This document shows positions 40,101-52,100 of a stretch of 64,000 nucleotides of DNA, piece after piece. The DNA is from Odiellus spinosus. Taxonomy: Eukaryota > Arthropoda > Arachnida > Opiliones > Phalangiidae. Both the position numbers and the translations under genes were made by a program. The DNA is taken from NCBI GenBank assembly GCA_963920705.1, contig OY987226.1:8868501-8932500 (forward strand). Direction: 5' to 3'. The number at the start of each line of letters is the position of its first letter. The first letter of the stretch is position 1. The notes under the pieces were generated by a model. The model saw only the letters and a list, made by a program, of their open reading frames with translations. It did not search any database and was not told where the DNA came from.

Positions 40101-43100
40101 TGTGTACCCTCCCTAAATGTGGTTCTACGGAAGATGATAGCCAATCATCAGCCAATACCAAGGCGATGGTCGCCAAAAACGTATCCTACAAGAAGTTCGC
40201 TTCACCCACGGGAAAACTGGTAGCGCTTTTTATCGACGGAGGAAGCGGTGTTTACGATTTAAGTCTGAGAAAATGGGACTTCAAACAAGAAATGGTATTA
40301 CGGTTTTACTAAAAAAATGTCTATAAATTATAAACACTTATATTTCAGGGTCACGTGGAGACAATATTTGATTGTCAATTCAAAGGAGAATCGGTTGACT
40401 TGCTAGCAACTACGAGCTACGACGGTACAATGAAGATATGGGATATTACGACTATGACCCCGGTGAACTCTTTGACCTTTTAACCCCGATTGAAATTTGC
40501 CACATCCCCACAGATGATTTTTAAAAGCTACCATATCAGAAATTACAAACTAAAAAGGGCCCATTACAAATATTTCAAAGTTAGCACTAAAGAGAAACTA
40601 TTTTGAACTGTTTCCAAACCGTTATAAAATGTTCGAATCAACTAAAGCTAATAATAACAGCTGACCCCCAAAATTCTACAATCAGGTTTATCCAAAAAAC
40701 CCGTTTAAAACCAGTAATACGTAACACTTTTCCTATTATCATAAATAGCAAAATTAGGTTTAAACCCATTCCAATCCAATAAATAGATGACGGCTCACTG
40801 ATAACCATCACAAAAAAAAAAGAAAAAAAAATATTGAATATGTCTAAAGCTGATTGATGATATCTCACTAAAGCACTGCTGGTAGAACATTTCTACAAGG
40901 GTTAATACAAAAAACATTACAAATTCTCCCCTGTAAATGGGCTTCAGCACGAGCACTGGTGCGCGAGCGTTGGGACACTTCTACAGGCGTCATTAATGTT
41001 TTGGACATTTTCAACATAACATTTCATATAGACCAAAAAATATATAGATCAAGGACATACCGTCCCTCGTAATGTAAAATTGGAGGGAATCAGATGTTTG
41101 GAATAATTTCCAGTCCGTATTCAAATTTAAAAAAGCATCTACAGTGTCTGACGTCTGTCACGTGGTTGATCCAAAAATGACGTATATATAGTTTTGACAC
41201 CTGTTCTCTCTCCTTAAAGGCCTAGGATTTCTTCTGCCTGTAACCTGCCTGTTTCACTGGAAGTGGGCTCACCTTCTGAGCTTCCCCTTGGGTAGAAAGG
41301 CAAGAGAAAGCCTGGAGGATGAGTTTGTTTCCAGGGTGACAGGCAGAAGTAATCTTAGGCCTTTAAGTTAAAAATACTAGTTTCGCGGTGAATAGCTCTG
41401 TCCTGAATGTACATATTTTCTTCGTATATGAGTAGCATACCATAACTCAAATTCCCCTTAAATGCTTAACTACATAACTAACCGCAGGTAACCAGTTCGC
41501 CGGGGGACGAAACGGTAATCTATTCCCTTTCGTGGGCGCCGGGAGATATTGACTGCATTGCTGCTGCCACATCAAAACGCGGAGTAGTCATTTGGGACAT
41601 AGCTAAAGGCCTGATATCCAAGCGATTTACTAGTGTATGTATAGATTCTCAAATATTAAAGGGAACGTCTCGTATAAAACGCATTTAGAGGAACATTAGA
41701 TTAGTAAAGTTCTTTGAATATTACCAAGTAACGCTATTTACTAATAAATCATTCAACAGATAAAAAGCCAAAAACGTATTCGGAATTTTTAGACACGTTT
41801 TTGGTGTTTAAATTAATTTCTGAAGTAAAATTTCAAAATAAAAAGGAAATCTAGATTCCGGCCAATCATATTACTTCAGTCTTCAACAGCGCTTACAATG
41901 TCTTAACATTAAGAGAATATGCCGGCGTTTTGATAGGCCTATTCTTTTGAAGTTAGGACATTACAAGCGTTGTTGAAGGCTGAAATAAGATGATTGACCC
42001 AAGTTTATATTTCCTTTTTTTCAAACTTTACCAAACTTTAGAAATTAAAATTCCGAAAAAATTCTCAAATTCCGATAATAAATTCAAAAGATGGAGCTAA
42101 AAATGGAACAAGTTTCCCTTCAATACAATTTAATAACAGCGCCAAACCTAAACAGAGTTTAAAATGGGGCCTTATATAATAGTTGATAAAAACAGAAGCC
42201 GATGAAACCCTCCTTTGAAGTCTACTACTCTAATGTTCCATATAGCGCTCCTCTCTGTATGGGTAAAATTCCCAATTTTATGAGATCGGAGGGGTCCTAT
42301 ATACTTCACACCCCCTGTCTACGGATAATTGGAAATTCTCTCTCTCCACAAACGACGACGTTTTTTTGACGAACTCCGAGGCTGCTAGAGATATTCGCTC
42401 GACGAACTCCCGCTTCGAAATATCTACCGTTAGCAGGCGTACGAATCGCGCTTTTTGAAACTAACCCATACAGAGAGGGGTAAACAAGACCCGGGAGTAA
42501 TAGACTTCAAATGAGGGTTTCATCGGCTTCTGATAAAAAGTAAATAATTCAGGAAAAAACGTAATCATAATCTTGAAAAATGGGCAATTTTTGTGTGGGT
42601 CGATTTTACTAGATATCACTTTATAGCTAATTATATTATCAGAATTTGAAGCTAATTAGATAATTAAATATTCATCAGCATGGAAAATCAGCTTGCGTTT
42701 ATTGCGTTGCTTGGAATCAAAAAGATGCCCGGAAAATCGCTTCGGGAGGAACTGATTCTCAATGGTATGAATATATTTAATTTATTAAAATTTAGAATAT
42801 TGGCTTTAATCCGTGGCTATAAAGCTCGGAGCGAGTTTAAAGGGACCGATGTTATTTAATCAACTAATTATTGGCTGCAGTTTGGTTCATCAAGCCGATG
42901 GCAAGTTGATGCATACTTTGAGGCACCCGGCCACCGTTTACGGCTGCGATTGGCACCCCAGTAACGAGTAAATATACTGAAAATCCTCCAATTACAAATG
43001 TGACTCCCAAAGACCACACGAAACTTCGATTTTTGTAAAAGAAAAGTAGAAATTACTGGCTTAAAGGAAGAATGAAGTTAAATACGTGATTTTCTACTAA

Positions 43101-46100
43101 TTACTTATCTTTAAGGGGCACTTTTGTTTTAAAACATTTCGAAGATGGCGATTATAAAAATAATATTTTTTACATTCATAATTTTGGGCGCAGATTCTAA
43201 AAATATATTCGAAAGTTGTACTCTTTTCAGCTAGGCATAGTACTTTCCTTTACATTAGAAATTGTGTACTTGCTCGGAAATATGAATTCACCGGCAGGAT
43301 TCAATACACCATTTGGAATTATTCCGATAACCAATTTTACTGATTTTTCCAGGTTTTACAAGTAAATTTTCCATGAAACAAACATACCATACCTAACTCA
43401 ATCTAACCTTGCTCACGTACCATTGGACCGAATCCCATTGAACCAAAAACGGCGGTTTTGGAATATATTACAGAAAAACTCAGTCGAATGGTATTTGGTC
43501 AACAGGTATATAGATCCGAATTAGGACTGTTTAATATCGGTCGTTTAGGAATTAAATCAAAATAAATTAAAGCTCGCGTGTGGTCTTTAGGGATAATCTA
43601 CTAATATTGAATTAAAGCGCGGGAGAATAATTATTGTAAATTAAAGGGCTATATTAGCGACGGCTTGTGAGGATAAAGCTATTCGCATATTCAGCGTGAC
43701 CACGGGAAACGTAGAACCCATTAAAACCCTTCAAGGTATGCCTGAAATATTACGGAGAATTCTACACTTAGAGCTACACATTCTGGGTTAATATTATCAA
43801 GTATTTTCATTCCCCCTAACTTAAAGGTCATACTGGAAAAGTGTTCAAAGTAAGATGGTCACCATTGAGAGAAAGTTTGCTATGCAGTACGTCCGATGAT
43901 CAGTAAGTTACCATTTTATGCTCAAGTGTTACAAAAATATCGACTATTAGTCTGTCTTAATACACCCAGAAACACTAGGGAAAAGATATACTCAACATAT
44001 TCTAGCATACTTAGTATTATTTATGATGCCTTATACTCTCTTCAGACGAGGCGTAACTAGCCGGTTTAATCAGATTTAACCAAGGTTTAGTCACGATTAA
44101 CCGAAGTTTATGGAACTGAGAAGGCTATGTAAACCTCGTTTAAATCTGATTAAACCACGGCTAATTACGCCTCGTCTGAATAGGGTATTAACGAACCAAA
44201 CTAACGGGCTGGTTAGAACCCGATAGAGTCACCAAATGTCTAGATAAAATATAGTACTTGGAGTAAACTTTAATTTTAAACTTTTACAGCACAGTCAGAG
44301 TTTGGGACTATAGCAGTGATAGCTGTCTGAGGACCTTAATAGGTCACAGTGACTGCGTACGAGGAGCTTGTTGGTCACCGGAAATACCGCATATTTTAAT
44401 AACCGGAAGTTGGGACAGTACCATAAGAATATGGGACACTAGAGACGGAACTTGTCTCGACACGATACATGATCACGGCGCCGACGTTTACGGTAAATTG
44501 AAATATATTATTCCAAAAGTTGCCCCCCCCCCCCCTGCAATTGATCCCTGCATATTTTAAAGCTAGCTAGCGGGTCGTTCTAGGGTCATAACTAAAATTA
44601 TATAGGGATTTTCCATAAAGAAAGTTTTGCGGGAAAAACAATCCTTGTTTTTAGACTCCAATTTCATTTAAAGTTCCAGACATTAATGACATATTTTATC
44701 CTTGATAATCAATTATTTACTTATGTTTATAAATAACATCAGCAAATGAAAGGAAAACTAGGTTTCTGAAGTAAAGAGAGTACATGTCTTGGTCGTTTAA
44801 TTAGCAAATTAATCCTTTCGTCGTGGTATTCTCGTCGTCGCGCGCTTAAAGTCATCGGATCCCTGTACTTGTCACAGCTCCACTATCACGGCCGCGTCAT
44901 AGTTATTAATTAGTGGAACACAGAATCACCTCTTATCTCTCTCACTCTCCTCCTATACTCAGTGTAACTTCACACCACCGTTAATGGTTGGTAGGTGTAG
45001 AACCTTCAGCGTGTATAATTTCATTCCAAAGGCGAGTTTAACAGCGGGTATAGAATAGGGAGAAGGCTTGTCGAAAACGTAACATGGTCCCAAATAAATA
45101 CAGGAGGGGTTGATTTCCTATTATAGAGAGAGAGTGGGTGTGGGTGTGGGTGTGTCTTACCACCGAGGCTTATAACCCGATCTCTAAATACTAGCTCCCC
45201 TTCGATAAGCTCTTTATGCTATTGGAAAATAAGGCCAAGGATCACAGAAACACTACTACATATATATGTATAAATATACCTAGCTGCAAAAGCAATTCAT
45301 CCAACATAGATATATTAGGGCCTATTATAGCAGAAGTCAATAAAAATGAAAATCTTACATGGGGTGAAGTTTCTAACTCGCAAGTTTCATGTAACTATTT
45401 TTATTACCCCGAGATATGGTCGACGAAGTATGCAGACATTCATACGCGGTAGTGTTATTTACAAAAAGACAGGGGTGATGACTTTTTTGACTAGTTTCAA
45501 GTGGTGGGCTAGTACGTCTACCTGGTCATTTGCTGATAGTATTAAGCTGCGGTGCGCTGTTTACTTTTATGGAATAAATAGATAAGACTTTTGATAAAGA
45601 CTAAATCTAAGGTAGTTCGTGAGTATTTTGGTCAAGGACCACACTTTGACGTTTCACGAGAGTATGGAGTTAGGAACTTCCTCACGAAGGTTTTTTAAAA
45701 TTAAACTCCTATTTTTATTTAAAAGATAACGATCAAAAGTGTTCGACCCCTTGAAAAAACAAAAGAATTGAATTTAGACAAAAACGAAACCGTGTATCAG
45801 AATTTGGCTTTAGAGAAACTATATTTCCCGAAGAAGAAGAAAAAAAAAACGGTATAACCTAAAACTCTCTACTATATATCACAGAAAAATAGAATTTGAC
45901 CAGTTTAAAAAAATATCCCATATAGGTTCTATAGTAGAAATCGGAGAATTTTATATAAAGTTTGGGGGGTGGGGAAAACCCTTTTTTTTTTTGCCAAGTT
46001 AGGTTTTCTTGCCTAACAGTGAAGAATAAAAAAAATGCAGCCTTTTATATTCAAGCTCGGAGTATTTGGATGGAGTGATGGATGGAATTAGGGGAGCAGA

Positions 46101-49100
46101 CGAGGGAGAGGACCAATCTCATCCCCCTTTACTGTCTCCAGTAACTTGGGCAAAAAAAGACGGGTGATGGGGCAGAGAGTTAATACGCTAGAGAAAGGTA
46201 GAAAGAAAACGCCATCTAGCCACTCCGCGGGGATTTCTATTCAATCTTTAAAACTTTGGGCTCCAAAAGGGGACTTCGAATAAATATGTATAGAATATAA
46301 AATAAATTTGGTTAGATAGACAGAGGCAAAATCATTTGAAACGTTATGGTTCGCCGTAATGGCTACGGCCATAAAGAATTCCGGCTCGGATTAACTTAAA
46401 GGAGAATAGTTAAATTTTGGTCAATTTGAGCTCCCCATCCTAAAAAAATTGGTGTTCATGGTGAAAACAACGTGTGACCGGCAGAAATGTTTCATCTTCA
46501 GTGCCTGTTTTCTAATAGTTTTATCGTAAACTTCCCAATGGTTGCGTCTTTTAAAATTATATAATATTAATATTTATTTTGTAGCCAAAATTACTGGCAA
46601 CCACATAAGGACAAAGCCCTGTCTCCGTGTACTACCCTCTTCAGTTTATAAAAAGCTAATATATAATGGTAAACCTCATAGAGAAATTAGTGAGCTTGCC
46701 AGAAAAACAAAAATGGTAATATTATACACGAGCTCTAAGGTCTCAATTTTATATCACAACCATTCATTTATTCAATATTTCCAAACATGTTCAAAAACAG
46801 GTCTTCTGTAAACTACCGACTTGTTAAAAACACTTTTGGTACTCTCTCTACTGGCAGTCAAAATCAGGTTTTGAACTATCTTCGCGAAGTTCACGTACAC
46901 CATGATAGCTAGAGTGCTACATCTATTTTCGTTAACTTAAAACCAAAGCTCAAGCCACCAATTTGTAAGCTAGAATGAGACTTAGGATATACAAAGCTAA
47001 AGAGTTGGAGTAATGAAAAAGCAGAGGCGGATTCATACACAATAGAAATAAAAGCAGTGTGATGTCAACTTCCCATGAACGATAGTTTATTTCATATCTA
47101 GTTGACAGCACGAGTAAATGAAGGCTTCCCCGTTACGTCTAATATTATTTGCTGTACTTCGAGATAAAGAGAACATAACAACGAGTACGCTGCCAATTCG
47201 AGGGTGAATAAACTATAGTCGGAAACAGTTTGAAATTTCAGTACATAAAAAGCTAGATTCCCAACTAGATTCATATTTTGGGCACTTAAAAAATATTTTT
47301 AAATTACCAATGAACTTTTCGAGCTAATATTTATTTTTTCGACGAAGGATATTAACAATTGGTCTCTCTAAAACGGTTAAAACTGATTTGAAAGTCCTTA
47401 AAGTGAACGCGAATTTTTTAGAACTTAGGAGCCTCGTTTTGAGCCAGTTGAAATCTAGGATTGAATCTGACTGTAATCATATTTCTATATGTTCCAAAAA
47501 AGGGTATAGAGGGGATGAAAAATTGGCTTTTTCAAATGGTAACAACTGGCCGATAAACTATATATATTCTTCTTCTCTCTAGGAATTTGATATCTAAAAA
47601 TGGTCCTGGTTCAAGAGCGAGGGTGCATGGGGGGTAAAGTAGTTTCTTTTCCGCTTAAACAGGCGTTTTATAAGGGAAAAGAAGGAAACAACCCTTTCGT
47701 ATTTCTTTTCTCTATTCTCTTCTATTTCAGCCTTTTTTTGGTATCCTTTTATTGTTATCGGAAAAGTCACCCATAAGCGTAGACCAAGCGCAAACTTAAA
47801 TTCGTTTATCCCCAAGATTTTCTTATATATCTATAGAGAAGGAGAGAGAGAGGAAAAATTGTATGGGAACTGACATGCTCTCTCACCGACGGCCATTTTC
47901 TCTCATTCGCTGAATACAGTGCATTGATTTTTCCACCCCCAAATAGGTTTTCTATCCTACTTCTTATTGGCGTCAAATACAGTCTATACACTATTATAGT
48001 GATAAATTTGAACTAATATATGGAGTGACGGAAGGAGTGTTACAAAGAGTTGCTGGATATAGAATTGATATAAAAGAATAACCCTCTGTCATATTTATAA
48101 GTCATGAGCAATCATTTTGCAGAGGCATATATTATCAATAAATATATTTGTAACTTCACGTAATCTCAAAGAATCAGCGTAATATAAGCCACGAATGAAG
48201 AATTCACTATTTGTTTACTATCTCAACATAAATTCCTCTCCAGTTTAACAGACTCCAAAATTCATTATCCTGCGACTCCTGTCCTTCCCGGGGTTCACAA
48301 CGTAATACGCCATTTAGCCATTACTTGGGGCGCCATAGCGGCATAGAGCGAACTTTCACTTGTTGAAAATGGCAGGGAAAAAACCTGCATGGGGTAATAC
48401 GCGGGATACTACGCGCGGCTCACCAAGTGAAGAAAGCGTTTCGAGCGCGGGCATGCGCACAGTGGAAGAGCAAAGTGGTGTATTGTTCCCGTCTCGCCCG
48501 ACCAATGAAAAGTAAAATTTGAAAAATATTGCATCCCCAATGTTAACAGTGAAAAAAAAAAGGTTTCACGTTAGTGGAGTATAAAACTTGCTCTCACGGT
48601 ACGTGATTTCCCTTGTTCTGGAGCACCAAGTGTAACTCACTATAAATTATATTGGAGTTCAAAAATACTATACTGAATAATTGAGTCTACAAAACTATAC
48701 TGTAATGGTTACACTAGCAATCTTAAGATATAATATGGTTATGTTAGTAAGTTTTTTACAAGTGGAAACGATAAGGAATCGATAAAAAGTCACTTGTTGT
48801 CTGGTTGTATTCTCCCTATAAGGTTTATTTAAGTTTAAGTCGGTGTTTTCAACCGTATTCTATTATTTAATAACGTATCAGCCGGGGCACAATTCCCAAA
48901 AAAAGAGAAGGGTATAAAAAAAACTGTCTTGACACGTAAAAGAAGAAAAAGATTGATTCCTATTCTTTATATATACACGAGTACTTTAAATTTCAACTAG
49001 ATTTTAAGTTCATCTCGCTAAGAATATGCCACACTTAGATATATGTCCTATGGTTCTACATCATAGATAATCTAGTCAATATAAGACTTAGCCATCAGCC

Positions 49101-52100
49101 TTTTCGACTAGAACCATAAAAAGGTGAAAAAAAAAAAAGTTTTCTAAACTTTCACCCTCTTTTACCGTTGAATCTTAACGTATACAAGGTTTGGCCTGTC
49201 ACCCTCGACGTCCTTTCCTTCTGGCCTCTTCCTCGAGAGACTCAACCCTAAGACTATGGTCCCTACAGCCTCTAGCAGCCACACTACAAGCCAAATGCCT
49301 CCTGAATCAGCCCATGGAACAAGTTTTTGCCTTTCACGTAGGTATGTGTACTGTATACCAAAAAAGCGCGCCCATATAGAAAAAAAAAAAAACTTTTATA
49401 TTCTTTATTCTTTGTTATCTCTACTTCCCGAAATCTAAATTAAAATGTAAATGTTATTTCACAGACGGTGCCACTAGCGATAACCCCGAGTCTCCTTTGA
49501 AGTTGTGCGGAAAAGCATCCTTGAAAATACACCAATCTTTAAAAAATATCGGGGAGGGCGATTGGGAGAAGGAAGCGCCTTTAATCATTTCTCCATTCTT
49601 CTGCGTAAGTACATTTAAAAGTGTAATTAAAAATAAAAAACCGCTTAAGGGATAAATAAAAACGGGATGATTTTAAGTTTTTCCGAATCTATCGTTAAAG
49701 GGAAACTTAGAGCTAAAAATGGAGTTAAAATTAATTTCTGAAGTTTGGTAAAATTTCTATACAAATATAAATTCGAACCAATTATATTATTTCAGCCTTC
49801 AACAGCGCTTGTAATGTGTTAACATTAAAGGAATAGGACGGCATTTGATGCCTAACACCTTGGCCAACAAACACCGGCATATTCTTTTAATGTTAGGACA
49901 TTATAAGTACTGTTTTGGCCCGAATTTATATTTTTTTTTATTCAAATTTTAATTAACTTCAGAAATTTATTTAAACACCAAAAAAGTGTCTAAAATTCCG
50001 AAAAATTCTGGAATACCTTTTTTGGCATGGTGGTTTCGAAAATAAATTCAAAAGATGTTAAATTTTTAGCTCCAAGTTTCCCTTTAACTATCGAAAACCT
50101 AAGAAAAAGGCAACTCTTATTTTTAAGCATCTCCTAAATAGTAATATAAAAGGTTTCCATATTTGGAACAACTACAAAGCAATATTTCAATAATTGTCCA
50201 AAACCACAATTTATTTTTAAAACCATTGTTTTAAAATATAAATTTAAATAACTTATTTTCAGAGTATAATATTCCTTTAAATATTAAATATTAACCGGAA
50301 TGTATGGGTTTACAGGGTTCGTAAAACAATTTTGGAAGTTAATTTCCCTGACTTTTCCTGACCAATTTTAATATTTTTTTCATGAATATATTCTTACGAG
50401 CGAGCTGCTGGCAATTCCCACATTTTACTTGACATAGTTTATCAATCGGGGTCAGCTCATAGTTTACTCAGAATATGAGAAACAATTTGAATCTTTAGGC
50501 AAATATTTTCAGTTTATAATAATTACGTTACAACTGATTGGTGAACCAATCATAAACAGTTCCTTGACACATACCAAAATATTTATTTTCTCTGACCATT
50601 TGGGCTATTTTCAAATCCCCTGACTTTTCCCTGACCTTTGGGGCCACCTTCCAAATTCCCTGACTTTTTGGGCCAATTTCCAAATTCCCTGACTTTTCCA
50701 GGTTGTGTACGAACCCTGGGTTTAGCTTTAGACCTTATACTAGCGGACCAATAACCAAGTTTCAATTTTAACAGTATTCAAAAAGTATCGACAACTTCCT
50801 GGATTTAATTGGCGTGCTTCAAGGAAAAGATATATCTCGATTATCACCCGGCTACGCTAAAGCTCAAGTTATTCACTACAAACATTTGGCCCGATTTCAA
50901 ACGGTAAAAAATTGCGCAATTTTATATATTCCAAAATAATTCAGAGTTGAAAATGAAACTCCATGGGAATTCTTTTATTTTCGGAATTACTATGAAAAAC
51001 CCTAATATTACTGCAGTAGACACGCAACCTGACTCGATTCGGCCCTATCAAATTGATCTCATGTGCTCCCATAGAATAACGAAAGCAATTGGCTAACCCA
51101 ATGAGCAAAAATCGCATAATTTGGACAAAAATTGTCATTCGAAAAAATAGACCAAATAAAATAACCTGAATTAAAAAAAAAGTGGATTTCACTGAATGAC
51201 GTCGAGTCAGTACGAACGTTATTAACGCTACGTTTCAAATAAAAGGCAGGATTAAGTACTTTCAAGAAAATGACTCCGTGAAAGCGACCTTATTATGAGA
51301 CAGAACACGCGAGAATCAACTGTAAAAGCTCTAGAAATGTCATGCGATGTATTATTACAGTGAATTTATGTTTTAAAAAAATTCTAAGATGTCAATTATA
51401 ATTTTAAAACATTTATATTTAGTTTGGTAGCTGTAATTGAATATATATTATGCCGAATCTTTTATTAATGATCTTTCCGAAAATGATACTCAAATTCCAT
51501 TTGGAAATCATGACAGCCTTACTTTAAAAAAACACTATGCCTAATTCCGGGTAATCACGATTCTCATTAAACAGAGTCGGGCTCAACAATTAGAATTGGT
51601 TAAAATGACACGTTTCGGATCAGGAGGTGTAGGAGCGCCCAGTAAGGAAGCCAGCTTGGAACAGGCCGCGGAAATCTACCTCTTACTGGGAAATTTACAA
51701 AAATATTGCGAATTAAAAATGGAATTAGGAGAAGTATAAGCTAGACAAAACAAATCATAATATTTTCAGCTAATGTATTTGAATTGTTCTTTAGTGGCTC
51801 TTGGCTTTATCAGTCGCTCCGGCCGTTTCATTAGATTTTTGGAAAAAATCGACGGCAAAATACGCCAATTTAGTTCGTAACAGCTCAACGCTTCTACAAG
51901 CCGCCCCTCATTTAGCAGCCACCAGAAGTCAAAAGGATCTGGTAAATTTACTGGCCAATCACGGAATGTGGCAAAAAGCCTTAACGGTAGCGGCAGAAAT
52001 GAAGAAAATTCAAGAAGAATTCCCTCAACCACCGTTAGCCGTCGAAGAAGACCCAGCAAGTGATGGTTTAGAAGAAACGGTTGAAGAACCGCGGGATATT

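Larger units (their letters stand above)
44493..49188. other. WDR17 intron 12, the largest intron
   Basis: A 4.7-kb intron holding the repeat E fragment (45510), microsatellites (45125), a GC-rich patch (48290-48515) and a family B fragment (48767). Several open frames under 90 codons occur, but none has recognisable content. Confidence 0.7.

Noticed and set aside
12433-42532. Recurring 60-76 codon frames such as SFVERENFQFSVDRGDEVGP
   Set aside because: They are translations of MITE family A copies, present on both strands because the element is palindromic.
42960-42967. An earlier gtaacg donor for WDR17 exon 9
   Set aside because: Using it breaks the frame at once. The gtaaat donor eight bases later keeps the frame and gives the expected residues (HPSNEAILATACED).
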